Source of the DNA: Leptasterias polaris
Taxonomy: Eukaryota; Echinodermata; Asteroidea; Forcipulatida; Asteriidae
Direction of reading: 5' to 3'
Length of the DNA: 64,000 bases
Assembly: GCA_037783415.1 (NCBI GenBank)
Contig: JAZGTN010000003.1
Span: forward strand, 8,036,501 to 8,100,500
The first letter of the stretch is position 1; each line of letters begins with the position of its first letter. The translations under genes were made by a program, and so were the position numbers. This document shows positions 44,410 through 57,800 of the stretch, one piece after another. The notes under the pieces are model-generated. The model was not told the DNA's origin and did no database searches. It saw nothing but the letters and a program-made list of their open reading frames with translations.

Positions 44410-44739
44410 CAGCCTGGGCGACTAGTGACATTTGTTTTTGACCCTAGTCGCGACTAATTTTTAATTCACATGATGCATATTGCGGTATAGCTGGCGCAGT
44501 AATAGTAAAATTCACGCTGCAAGGATTGAAGGATTGTGTCACTGATGTCTGATTGTGTTTCGTAAGTAAATTATGTTGTCGTGAATAGTTCACCAAGCAA
44601 GTAGTAGCGACTATTTTTGTAGTAGTCGTGGCGGCGCGATTAACCGAGTGGTTGAAAACTTACCGGTAGTCGCAACTCGACTAAGCAATCAATAGTCGCG
44701 ACTTCGACAGACACTAGTCGCACTAATCGCCCAGGCTTA
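44410..44739. mobile_element. hAT-like MITE with 9-bp ACAGGGGAT duplication
   Basis: ACAGGGGAT at 44401-44409 and 44740-44748 flank 330 bp. Ends CAGCCTGGGCGACTAGTG and, inverted, AAGCCTGGGCGATTAGTG. AGTCGCGACT-type motifs recur inside. An 8-bp reading (CAGGGGAT) also fits, as in hAT elements. A deletion copy lies at 16309. Confidence 0.8.
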
Positions 44740-44763
44740 ACAGGGGATACCACGACTGTTTAA

Positions 44764-45071
44764 AGGGTGTGTACAACGTTTGTATTTTTGTCAAACCAGC
44801 GTCCATACTAACTTGACGTGACCCAACATATACATGAAATGGCAGTTTAAATTAAACATTTTATGTTTCTACTGTTTTCAAACATCGGATTTTATCACCA
44901 TGTGATAAAGACTAATTGTTTTACTCATTTCCTAAAAACTATAGCATTTCAAGTAAAACTATTTCAAGGGAAGTTTTCCACCATGATGTCCATCTTTATA
45001 CCATGTAAGCTATGTGCAAATCTGTGAACAATTATATTTTCAATCTTGCCAATGTTGTAGGCCTACACCCT
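44764..45071 (+). mobile_element. TTAA-flanked MITE (AGGGTGTG ends)
   Basis: TTAA at 44760-44763 and 45072-45075. Ends AGGGTGTGTACAACGTTTG and, inverted, AGGGTGTAGGCCTACAACAT. The inside matches 47996-48339 in opposite orientation (GTTTTCCACCATGATG, TTTATACCATGTAAG). Confidence 0.85.
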
Positions 45072-45693
45072 TTAATATTGTAATAGACATATCGGGGAAA
45101 GTCTGAAGTTTGTAAAATACGAAACAAAACATATACCATTATGCTGAGTCTAAATTAATCTTTTATTCCTTTCACGTTTTTGAGAAAACGGTGTTCTGAT
45201 ACTGAACCGCAGGGTTTTTAATACATTTAGTAGTGTGCAACTGATTTTTTTTGAGCTATGAAGTTGTTGATAACCATGTGAATTAGATTTAAATTATGAT
45301 ATTTTTGTAATTGTGGAAAGGGCATTTTAGGGCCTAATAGTGTGAAAGACAAGCAGCGCTAATGTTATAAGTCTTGAAACACTAAATCATAGAACACAAC
45401 TCTTTTTACTTCTACATGGGACTGAACTCAACAGCAGCCGACAAAGCAACCAAGATTATAAACAAAGGCACCCATAGGCTTAGTTTGCAAGTTACTACAA
45501 CTAACTAGTGACAACAGTCTACTGTGATAGTTGTTGCTTTTATACTCATATTTACCATGATTTCTTCTATATGCTCCCAATTCTTTTGGACAAGACTGTC
45601 ATTATAACATCATTGTTAGTAGTTACATATATCACTTAATAATACTTTACTTAAATTGACAACTTCTTATAGTGAGAGAAACAACGATATACA

Positions 45694-45873
45694 TTAGTTT
45701 GGTGTTTTTGATACAAGCCAGTCAATGTAGTGTGCCACATTGGCGTAAACGCCAGGAAGGTTGACTTGAGCACAGCCTACACCCCAGCTGGTAACGCCTA
45801 CAAGGTACCAACGAGTCACTGGGGGGTTGCTGTCATCTGGTGCAGTGCATACAAGAGGACCACCAGAGTCGCC
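45694..45873 (-). CDS. Protease exon 17, catalytic Ser and stop
   Basis: Acceptor CTTTTACAG. 180 bp: [20 protein letters not shown], then [20 protein letters not shown] and [19 protein letters not shown], then stop. SWG at 214-216 and Cys220 are present. Confidence 0.95.
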   Translation of the reverse strand, partial: GDSGGPLVCTAPDDSNPPVTRWYLVGVTSWGVGCAQVNLPGVYANVAHYIDWLVSKTPN

Positions 45874-48800
45874 CTGTAAAAGGAGCAGGATCATTAAAGT
45901 GAAATTAAGTTGCCGTGGACACTTCGTTCACCTGGCACCATGGTGCTAGAAAAATGTAAATTTAAAAACACTGTCGGTCTTTGACGTTCCATTCTCAATG
46001 AGTTAAGTTATTTTATAGTAATTTTAACTGACCATAATATTGACTTTTGAAAGTAATGTATTTTTTTTCTGTACATGAAAATTGCCACATGACCCTATCT
46101 CAGCCAATCACGCGCAATATGCTGACGTCGACTACTTCATACATATTTGTACCATGCCTCTCTTTATATACTGGAGAATTCTTTGAATGATTTGCACTGC
46201 CAATATGGTTAGAATTGTAACCTATCGACACTGTACAATACGACCCCTCGTAAGCTTCGTACATGAGGCAACTGTGAGCCAGTGGAATAGACTGTGCAAA
46301 TCTCGCGCGTATCCGAACGAGAAAACACGTCAAACGAAGAACATTTTTATTTCTGAAATCAAATCTTTGTTTTAAATTTTATCTCATGACAAAATCTGAA
46401 CATCAAAAAATAAATCATAACAAATTTTTTAAAATTTAGTTTTAGCTTTTGAAAAAAATACACAAAAGTGTGTTAATTATTATTGAAAATAAATTAAAAC
46501 TCTGGGACAAGGATGCTTTTTCGATGTTAACTTTTTAGAAACCCCTTACTCGGATTCGTCATGGTCAAACGGGTTTAAAAGTGACCCGTATCGCAGTTTA
46601 AAGACGATGCTGACGCCTCAACAACCATAGACTGCAATGAAAAGGGTTCGCTTTGCAATTACAGCATCTGGCGATTATAATCGTGCATTCAAAACAAGAA
46701 TTTACATAAGTTTTATGATCGGAGGCGAGCACAAAATTCTTAATTTTTTGCAATAACTGGAAGCTGATGTTAAGTTTAATTCTCGGGTTTTCTTCGTTAT
46801 ATTGTTGAATTGGTTTTACTTTTATATTTTGTTATCACTTAGTGTTACATTCCCAACAACATGTATAATTTTATAGGTTATAAACTACGTAAAACTACAA
46901 TAATTGACGAAACAAATCTAGCCCACGTAAAACTCCATATTATGGTTGGGACCTATGTTCCCGGAAGTTCGAATGCGCGCGAGACTTGCACAGTCTATTG
47001 TGATAACGTACTTTGGCCGCGCGGGCGAGGCATGGTAAATAAACGTTGTGCGTGATTAGCTGAGAGTGTGCGCTATGTGACAATTTTGGTGTACAGATAA
47101 TTCAAAGTACGTTTTTTCAGTATCAAAAGAAAAGACTGTAACAGTTAAATGGCTCCCGACAAAAAGAAATATGGCATTTCAAACTGTTGTTGACAGAATT
47201 ACCCCAAAGAGATTCGCGCCCCGGAGGCAGACAATGTAGACTGTTTACCCCAATGCGCCATTCATACACATAGACACGAACTAACAAAATTATCTGACCC
47301 GACCGTGAACATTAAACAAAAAATCCTGTTATTAGGTTTACCTGGCAGGCATCGGTGCCACCGATACCGGGATAACCAGCACAGATCATGTTGTTTTCTG
47401 TGATGTCATAAGTTGTGTAGGCTGTATTTATGCATTCCTCCCTTGTGAGAAACGGCACAGCAGCCTCCTGAAGGCTGCTAGCCACCTGTCCATTTTCTAC
47501 ATAGTGTTGTTGTTTTTCGGGAAAAGAAGTACAAAACAAGTTAAGAATAACCGTAGAAGTATACCAATTCAATTAAACAAGTACCGTTAAAATTTCTTCG
47601 CAGCCCTCCCTTGACCCCAGGAAGGGGTGGTGGTGGTGGGGGGGGGGGGGGGGGGGGGGTGTCCATGCAGGTGTCTTGTTTTCAAGTTTTTTGTTTTAAC
47701 ACTGCGCTAATATTATGGAGCCCCCAAAGGGACGGTATTTTTTCAAGGAAACGAAATAATTTTGATTTATATTTTGTTTAACCTTTCAATTTGTGTTTTT
47801 ACCTGTCCCTTTAAGGGCTCCTAGATTAGGCAATTACAACAGATTGGACAGCTCCATAATCAAAACGTGTACAAACGGCTATCGCAATACGGTAACACCA
47901 TAATAATAAAAAGAAGTGTACAAAATCAACAGTCGTTTAAAATAAAATAACTAAATTAAACACCACTCTGAAGAGCAATTTCATTGTTTGTTTAAAGGGT
48001 GTGTACAACATCGGTAAGATTGAAAATATAAATGTTCACAGATTTGCACTTAACTTACATGGTATAAAGATGGTCATGGTGGAAAACTTCCCTTGAAATA
48101 GTTTTGCTTGAAATGCCATAGTTTTTTAGGAAATGAGTAAAATAATAGTATTTATCCTGCTGGATAAATTCCGATGTTTGAAAAGAAGTTAAAACACATA
48201 AGGTTTTTTACACTGTTTTCTCATGACTCCGACGACCGATTTAGCTTAAACTTTCACAGGTTTGTTATTTCATGTATATGTTGGGTCCCATCAAGTTTGG
48301 ATACAGGTCTTTGGCAATTACCAATGGTGTACACACCCTTTAAATACGACGTATAGTCTCGTGTCTTCTATACCTTCAGTAAGGCCAAAGCCAGTGATGA
48401 AACAGTTCGAATTTGCGCCGAATGTCTTTTTCTTGGCTACATCCAAACAAATATTGTTGACAAAACCGTCTGTCTCATATAGGGGTGTGCCTAGTACCAG
48501 GACCACGATGTCATTGTCAAAGGTTCTATCATTATAGTTGTTGAAGAAAATAGTCGTGACGCCACTCGTGTGTATTGCGTCACCATATGTGTCCTGTTTG
48601 CCAAGATGTACATCCCAATCTGATGGGTTTTCACGCCTATGCACATTAAAAATAAAACGTATGCAACGAAATTAACGTTTTGCTATAGCAACTGACATAA
48701 AGGGTAATGGTTTTTTTATTGGCTTTATTTTCTACAGTATTTGTGGTCGACAGAAACATGTATGAAAACAATCCTGATTCATGTATGTTTAACAGGATAG

Positions 48801-51800
48801 TGTACTGGGTCAGTTTGAACGTTCTTATGGTCGTAGTGTCTTGCATGTTTTTAATCTTGCAATGCCATTACTACGGAAGCGTATAATGACCATCTACGTT
48901 ACTGTGTTAATGAGATAATTTATCATGGAAACAAGGGGAAAAAAATGTACAAAACACAGAATTCAAAGATATGACATTTTGGAAAGACGGGTTTCAAAAA
49001 TACACTCACGATTATACACGGAATGCAAAGATACAGCAACTCGGAACAACACGTATGGTCATTCTTGCGTACATTACTATGCCTTAGGGTAAAGCAGTGT
49101 GCTGCACGCTAGGAAAACGCGCGCACCTCATTTGCAAATGTTTATTTCATACTTTCTTTCAAAGATAATAAACTTTCCTGACGTTGTAGAGATAGTTTAT
49201 AGCAAAAAGGGGGGATAAGAATAACTTACAATGATTTTGGGGGTTAATACTATGTTTTGACAGTGTGAAACCGCAAAATTGTTGTACACTATACCCGATA
49301 TACAAAGTTACTGTTTTATAACTGGAGATTCGAAATTCATGAGTCATACTGCTGAAAGGGTCACATACCATGTCAAAGGTCTGTCTGAGGATAGAACTTA
49401 AAGGGTTTCACAAGTTTTTGCTAAAAAATAAACGATCGTAATAGGCTGCAGACAGACCTGTAGGCCATCGGAGCTAAGCATTAATTGATTCTCGCTTGAG
49501 CAATGACTGTCATTAACAGGCTTCCAGCACAACAAACACCAGGAGCTCCGGGAGGGGGTGGGGGGGGGGGGGCAACCCAGCTAGGAAGTCAATTAACACT
49601 CATGTTTATATTATGTAGTGTCCATGTACATGCCCACACAGGGAAATTGACATTAATTTTGTCTGGTGGGTGTAGTCGGGGGGGCCACAAAACAGTACCC
49701 TAAAAATGGACTAGATCGATCAGCTTGCGAGTAAATCTGATGAAACGTATTGGAAAATGTTCGGCACACAGTCCAAGGTAATAGTGAATGGCCACTGCCT
49801 GGCATTTTCAAAGGTGGGGTTTGTAATGATAATGTGCTGATGGGGATCCTGCCAGACTTACGTAACCGGTACCCCCAAATTGAGCTCAATCAGTTTGTGA
49901 GTTTACCTGATGAAACCTATTGGAAAATGTTCGGCAACCACTTTTTTTCCAAGCTGAAAAGAAATAGCTTTCAAGGATTTATTGTGTTGGATTGGATACG
50001 AGGTCTGCCTGATCTTTAACTTGTTCTCCTATAGGTCTCAACTACCACCAAAACTTTAAAATGCTTAATAAAAAAAAAAGACAAAAGACACACAAACAGA
50101 TAAACAAACAGACAAACAAACATACAGAAAAAAAGATAAGGTCATCTCACCCCGGTGTAAAGCAGTGAGCTGCAGAAATGACGTATCTGTTGTTGTACAA
50201 CGTGCCACCACAGAAGAATGAACCCTTGTAGAAGAGCTGAGCCTGCCAGGGCCAATCAGTCTGTTTCGCATTATCACCTCCCACAATCTTCGCCCTGCCA
50301 GATTGTCGGGTACCACACCCCTCCTCTTAAAAAAAAACCACCCCAAAAACAAAACAAGGAACATTGTAGGCCTAGATGATAACACTTATAGCTTTATACG
50401 AACGGTTGTATCTCTTTACTTCTTTTAAATTTTAGGTTGAACAAAGAATAATTTACCCGCTTTAGTAAATTGTCTTTGTTCCCCGCTTTATAGTCAATTG
50501 TCTTTGTTCCCCGCTCTAGTCAATTTGTCTTTGTTCCCTGCTCAAGTCAATTTGTCTTTGTTAAACCCCAAATCATTTAAGATTTGCCCCGCTCTTTTCA
50601 ATTTGTATTTGTTCAACCCATAATCATCAAAATTTACCCCGTCAGTTTCCCTTGTGGCTTAGTATTTGATATCTTTATTTTTTTGTCAAAGAAACTGTGA
50701 ACTTCGTGGTTTGTAAACGATTCATTATGAAAACTATAGTCAATCTATTTATTCTTTATTTGTTGCTGTCATTAGCGCATTATTCACAAAAATCAATAAC
50801 AATTATACAAATACACCACTAAGTTCTATTTGTTTTGTTGAGCTTCGTGGTTTGTATAAGATTCATTATATTTTATTTGTATGATTGTGAAATAGACAAT
50901 AAACTACTATCCCTGGGATAGAAAAATAAAAAATAAATAAAAATAAAAATCTTTATGAAAACTACAGAGAATTGAAATAAACATGTAAATTTTGATGAAA
51001 TCTAGTCAATCTATTTATTCTTTACTTGTTGGTAAAGCGCATTATGTGCAAAAATCACTCATAAAGTTGCATTTGTTTTGTTGGTGTCCTCATGCAAGGT
51101 TCTAACTGTATGGCACTGCACCTGTTCTATAAATCATAACTGACTGACTGTTTTATTCCAAATTCAGAAACGTACCTCCATAACCCCAGGGCAACCAAGA
51201 GATAGTTCGAGTGTGCACCATGGTAAACCAATTGTCGACTATTTTGACTCGAACCCAGGCTGGTCGACCATTGGTTGACTATACGGTGTGGTCGACCGAT
51301 TGTAACCAGCCTTAGGACCATGGTTTCTTATCGTGGTCCCGTCCCGATTGCTTCGTTTCATACAAAAATTTGTAAAGCGCAGAAGGGAACAGTGACACTA
51401 TAGCAAAAAGGCGGAAGAAGGCAGTGGACATGTTGAAAACCGTACCGATGGTTCCGACTTCCGAACGAGTCGTTCGAGTGAGTACTTCACTGCGCATGTA
51501 CGTTGCTAGTCAGTGGTCAATCATGCATGGTCGACTAATTAATGTGCGCACTCGAACTTGCTCCTACCTCCATGCTCCAAGTAACAATCGGAATCATTCA
51601 TGGTAGTAACGTGAAAACATTGATGAATAACACACATTATACTCTAAACATTTTGCCTTTCTTTCGGCATGGAAATAAGGTTATAAATGTATTATAGGTT
51701 TTCTTGGTCAAATTCGGCAAATGAGCAGCCGATTTAATTTTCGTGCGTTCGAATTAAAGCTATTTTGCCTCTCCAGTTTTTACTGCGTTTCAAATTCAGA

Positions 51801-54800
51801 ATTTGGACATTCAATTTCGTTTTGAGGCATTCAAATTCCTTTAGCACTGTGTTCAATTTAGCATATCTTCATTCTATTTCGTGACGCAAAATCATCATTC
51901 AATTTAGCAAAGCTTGTTCGACTGGAGATTTTTACTGGTTTAATTTTTTTCAATTTCGTGAAGAGGCAATCAATTTCGCTAAATGATAATTCAAATAAGT
52001 ACGATAAAGAAATGCGACTAAACAGATAAACTGTACTAGGCAACTGTTTCGTATCTTCACTTTAGTTTAGGCAAACCTAATTTTTCTTTTTATGTTTACA
52101 GTAGATTTAACATGGGGTCCATTAGGCCTTTTCTTCTTCTTTGTTTTCTTCTTTATTCTTTTCTTTATTTCTGTTTTATTTTTATAATTTCTTTTCTCTT
52201 TTGGGGGGATCTTTATGAGAATTCAAATTAAAAGAAATACGAATAAACAGATAAACTGTATTAGGCAACTGTTTCGTATCTTCATTTAATTCAGGCAAAC
52301 ATTATATTTTCGTTATTTATGTTTCCAGTAGATTTTACATGGGGCCCGTTAGGTTTTTTCTTCTTTTTTGTTTTCTTCTTTATTCTTTTCTTGATTTTTT
52401 TTTTAGGGGGGGGGATCTTTATTGGTAAACTGACCAAGACCTAATTTTGTATTGTGTTTGAATGGGATGTTTTTTATGTTTTTCCTGCTTTCTCATTGTT
52501 TATGTTGTTTCTTCCTCAACCATCAATCTGTTGGCAAACTCAAGGTAGTCTTGCTCGTTTCCCTCGAATGCCTCAATCAACCCTTCTCGATCTACCTTGG
52601 ATACTCTATAGCGTAGCGACCACGAGCATGCCATTTCTAGAAAAATGCGTGGAAAACTATAGCGAAAGCTCAGTGACTCAAGTGCCAATAAGTGAACCGT
52701 ATTTATACCCTTAACATTCGAAAGGAAACAAAAGTTTAACATAGCGTTTTTTAGATTGCACAAATTACAAAAATGACTGCCCAAAAATGAATTTGAATGA
52801 CTAAACACACGCCTCAAAAAGCTCCTGCGAATTTGAATGCTGCTTTGATGAATCGTTAAATTGAATGATTATTTTGTTAAATCGAATGACGCAACAGTAC
52901 ATTTGACTAGTCATAAAACGAAATCGAATGACCCTTTATAGTAGCATTCGATTTCGCGCGAAATAGAATGGCGTGGTGGTTAAATTGGCTGCTCATTTGC
53001 CGAAATTGACCGAGAAAACCTATAATAAATGGCAAGCCCATACCTGCTTCAGCTGCACAACCGCTTTTTTCATGACAAGCCTTTACCTCACTACTATCAC
53101 GTCCGCAGTCACCATCGCTACCTGAGAATTCTCGCTCTCTGAATGTCTTCCCAGCACCGCAGTTGGTAGTGCAGCTGGACCACTCGCCCCAAGCCTTCCA
53201 ATTGCAATCGCCTACGATTGGGTGCAAAAAAACGAGTTTTGAAAGCGTACGTACGTAGTAGACATAGGCGTAAAGCCCAGGAATGTACGGGGGGTTCCTA
53301 CCCCCCTGAGCTCCACTGCTGGTACGCCGGATAATGTCCGTATCCTGCAACCACTTAATAAAGGATTTATCCCTTCTTGTAATATTCCTCGTGGGAAATT
53401 GGTAGCAAAAACGCTAAATGTTGACCTTTAAAAAGGAACGTTCAAGCACGCATTTCATTCATCGCTCAGTCGGAATTCTCGCGCACTCATGCCAGAAGAA
53501 ACTTAAATTGAATGTAGCAAGCAGCGCTGTCAAGACCACCATAGACGCAATTTTTTCCCTTCATGATTTTGACACTTTGTAATAGTTCAAAGTGCCTGTG
53601 CCTCTCTGTGTACATTCCGTCAACTCTTCTGGACAGGTGTAAAGGATGATAATTTAAGCTAAAATAAGTCAGATAAAGTGGTGGCAGGATACGGAATTTT
53701 AGCCGTTGCGCCACTAAAATGGTTACGACTGAAGCCTGAAATCATAATGGAAGTAGCAATATTGCCCACATGGCAAAACATGCACTACTTTTAAGTCTTT
53801 AGTCTTGTAAGTGATTTCTCTTCCCACAACTCCACCCATCCTTCTTCACCGCAATCACAATCATTCATGGACATGGGCAAACTGCAAGATTTTACTCTTG
53901 TAACATTTGAGATTGAACATGATTGACTTGGTTTGGTTACTTTGAGGGCGCTATCAGAAGCAGATTGTACCCAGTTCGCCGTATTGAGACAGAATCTCCA
54001 GCCACACTGGCATATTAATCCGAAGGTCTTTGGCTCAACTCCCACTTTAGTCGATTTTCCCTCTTTTTCTAAGTGTTCTAACTTTTCTACGCAGGCAAAT
54101 GATTCACCGACTAATCATGCAAGAAATTTTATAAAACTCCTGCGTGCCGCTGGCAGTATATATTTACGCGTCACGCACAAACGTGCCAGCGGCGTAACTA
54201 AGGTAAATTTTTAGGGGGGGGGGGGGCACAAGGGGGGCACCATTTTATCTAGGGGCACTGCTGGCAAATAATCTATAGATTCCTTTGCCACTCAGTTTTA
54301 TCCAAAACATTTGATTTCAGCTTTAAATCTTCCAAAAAATCAGAATTAAGATTTAATTTTTTTTAATTTTGTTTTTCTTCTGAAAATATAGTAAATAGTA
54401 CAAAAAAAAAGGATGCGGCGGCCAAAAAGGAGGCGGGCGGAAACGAGAAACTCTTTAGTTTTTTTACTTGGCCTTACACACTTCGGGCCATGCAGGGGAG
54501 GCCTAATCAATGTTAAAAACTTTGATATTTTTTCGAAATTGTTTTGATCCATCCGCCTCCCCCTATTTCGATTTTTACATATTGACAAACTATTTAATAT
54601 ACACTATACACTGAAGAACAAAGTAATGAAGCAGATATTTTAGATCAATGCTTTCACAGCTCAAGAGGTTTCAATGGTTTTTCCTCATGTACTTACGACA
54701 TATGCAACGCCGGCACCCAGCACGTCGTGCAGCTTCATGTGACACTACCGTACCGTATTTAACGTGGCAGACTGTGGCAGAATGGGGCGCACGCGGGCGA

Positions 54801-57800
54801 TGAGGTATATCATACAATTTACTATGAAGACGTTGGTAAAATAAATAACAACTCCCTTGCAAAGGTACAACGAATATGTGTAAATAGAAAACTAGTTTGA
54901 AATATTGAGTTATACGCCACCAGTGGGGGGCACCAGAGGAGAGGGGCACGGTGCCCCCGTGCCCCCTTAGTTATACGCCACAGAATCGTAGTTAAAAAAA
55001 GAAGATTGATTTGCACGCTATTAAGATGTTCACGTGTGAACTGTACATACCATTAGCTGCTGAAGAGCCGTCGCATTGAGGCCCCTCGTCGCTGTGATCT
55101 GCACAGTCGGAATGGCCATTACAAACCCAATCAGAGCTGATCTCGTCAGAACCGTCTGAACACCGAAAACCTGCAAATATAAATTAATGGGGCAAAATAA
55201 AAAGCCCTTCTTGTAAACTTGAGGAAGATTGCATGTACCAGTACCAGTTTCTTGCGAGAAACAAAAAGGGCCCCAGTCCCGTGGTACGATCACAACGCCA
55301 AAGGAAACTGTTGTCATTTGATATAGTTAAAGTAGGGAGGCAGGATACCGAAGTGTTAGCCGTTGCGCCACTAAAATGGTTACGACTGTGACCGAAATCA
55401 TAATAGAAATAGCAATATTGCACATGACAAAACATGCACTACTTTTGGGTTTTTAGTCCTGTAGTGTAAGTGATTTCTCTGCCCACAACTCCACCCATCC
55501 TTCTTCACCGCCATCACAATCATTCATGGACATGGGCAGACTGCAAGATTTTATGCTTGTAACATTTGAGATTGAACATGATTGACTTGGTTTGGTTACT
55601 TTGTTTTGGAAGAGTGCCGGTGTCATGGGTAAATCTGTCCCCTGGAGATTCTGTCCCCTAATATACGGGAAACTAACTAAAGGACTTGAGAAGGAGGATT
55701 CAAAAGAGGGCGCTTTCAGAAGAAGTTTATCCACAGTTCGCCGTATGGAAACAGAATCAGCGGGGGTGGGGTGGGGGGGGGGGGGGGGCGGGGGTTGCAG
55801 AATCTCCTGTCACACCGGCACGTTAATCCGAAGTTCGTTGATTAAAATCCCACTCTATTCGATTTGTCTTTGTTCAACCCAATTTGTATAAAAAGGTACA
55901 AGTCAGTATCCCTTGGATTGTTACCTTGATATTTCAAATAAGAAAAGTCGCATCCCGAGCCCTGAAGGTGATCCCCTCACTGCCGCTTCCCATGTTGTAT
56001 GGTAAACTTGGGTGTGATCCCTGGCTACACGGTTGCATGGCTTCTGACTGCCACGCCCGTACAAAGTTGTTAAAAATATAGGGAGACTGCCAACATAATG
56101 CTTGATAGCTCAGTTGGCAGAGCGTCAGTGTCATATATAGGGAAATCTTTCCCCCCGGAGATTCTGTCCCCTATGGGTAATAGACCGATCCATTAAGCCC
56201 CGCCTCCTTACGAGTTGACCAATCACAGCCCCGAAACCCGATCACCATTAGTGCAAAGATCACCAAACGGCTCAAATGGTGATCAGATTTCGCGGTTGTG
56301 ATTGGTCAAAGAGAAATGGGCGTGGCTTAATGGATCGGTGTATTAACTTGGGCTGAAGAATTCAAAAGATGGCGCTATCAGAAGAACACAGTTTGCCGTA
56401 TGGCGACAGAATCTCCTTCTACACTGGCATAATAATCTGGAGGTCGTTGCTTCAATTCCCGCTCTAGTCGATTTTATTGGGTTTCGTCTAAGCATTGTCT
56501 ACGGAGCCAATGGTTGAACGACCAATGGTGAAAAAAGGGATAAAACTCCCGCGTGGCGCAGGCAGTATTTATGTGCCACGCTCAATATTGTGGGTTTAAA
56601 CAAATTAATTGATTTGCCCGTAAAGATGATGGATCTCAACACACACTGTGTGACGTCACGTGTGAACTACATACCAATAGCTTCTGATGAGCCGCCGTTG
56701 CAATTAGGAGGCAGCTCGTCGCTATCATCTGCACAGTCGGCCTCGCCATCACAAACCCAATCAGAGAGGATCATGTAAGAACCGTCTGAACACTGAAAAC
56801 CTGCAAATGTAAATTAATGAGGCAAAACAAATAGCCTTTACTTGTAAACTTTAGAAAGATAAATTGCATGTACAAGTTTTCTTGTGATAAATAAAAATGG
56901 CCATAGTCCCGTGGTACGATCACAAGGAAACTGTGGTCATTAGAGAGTTTGATATTATTAACTACTTTATTTATAATCCTCTTCTTTTTATTGTCAAGTA
57001 ATAAACCAAACGGAAGACTGGCTAGGTAAATACCCCCCCCCCCCCCCCCCAAATTTAAAAAAATAAAAAATAAAAAATAAATAAAAAATAAATAAATAAA
57101 ATAAAAGAAAAATAACTATTGTAGGCCTAATAATAATTACCCGGCTAGTTTTCCTTCATGGTATAATACTAGATATTTTAAACACCAGAAAGTCGCATCC
57201 CCTTAAGGTGATCCCCTGACTGTCGCTTCAGTATAAGGCGAGATCCCTGTTTATACGGCAGTTAATTAAGGTTGAATGGCGTCTGCTGACTGCCACTCCC
57301 GAGCAAAGATATTGACATTAATACGAAGACCGCCAACATAGAGCTATAAAGGTCAGTTGGCAGAGCGCCATGTTTATCTGGAGGTTGCAGGATCAAATCA
57401 AATTTCTTTATTGTCAAATATCTTTACTAAACACAATTGTTTTAATTATTTTTAATTAATCTTGATGTCATGGAATGCAAAAGAAATATAACGTGTTCCT
57501 TTATCCACGCAATCAGGTCGGGGCGGAATAACGGGGTTGTAGCCGGGGTTCACAGAAGGACACTCGGCGAAGACACCAAAAGCCAGCCTCGCTGCCATGG
57601 GCAGCGCGCCGTAACGCCCGCTAACTCCGCGTACGTCTCTAACCCCTGGAAGGGAAACACTGATAATCAACGCTGATTGGCTCACCCAAAGCGACTGCTA
57701 TGCGTGTACGCTTGTTAAAAACTTTCGATACGCGCGTGTTAAAATGCACGTATTTCGACGCAATACATTTCAAATGAATCATGTTTTTATATGGGCATCA

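Larger units (their letters stand above)
39772..45693. other. Spacer between rhodanese and protease genes; transposon-rich
   Basis: 5.9 kb between the 3' ends of two convergent genes. It holds a SINE-B, two LINE 3' ends, a 0.7-kb inverted-repeat element, a truncated MITE near 42440-42540 and four DNA transposons at 43176-45071. No host coding segment was seen. Confidence 0.5.

Noticed and set aside
49750..50019. 89-codon frame with [10 protein letters not shown] repeated upstream as [13 protein letters not shown] DNA
   Set aside because: The repeat of TGATGAAACSTATTGGAAAA twice within 200 bp suggests a short duplication. No family recognised and no phase agreement with the protease gene on the other strand.
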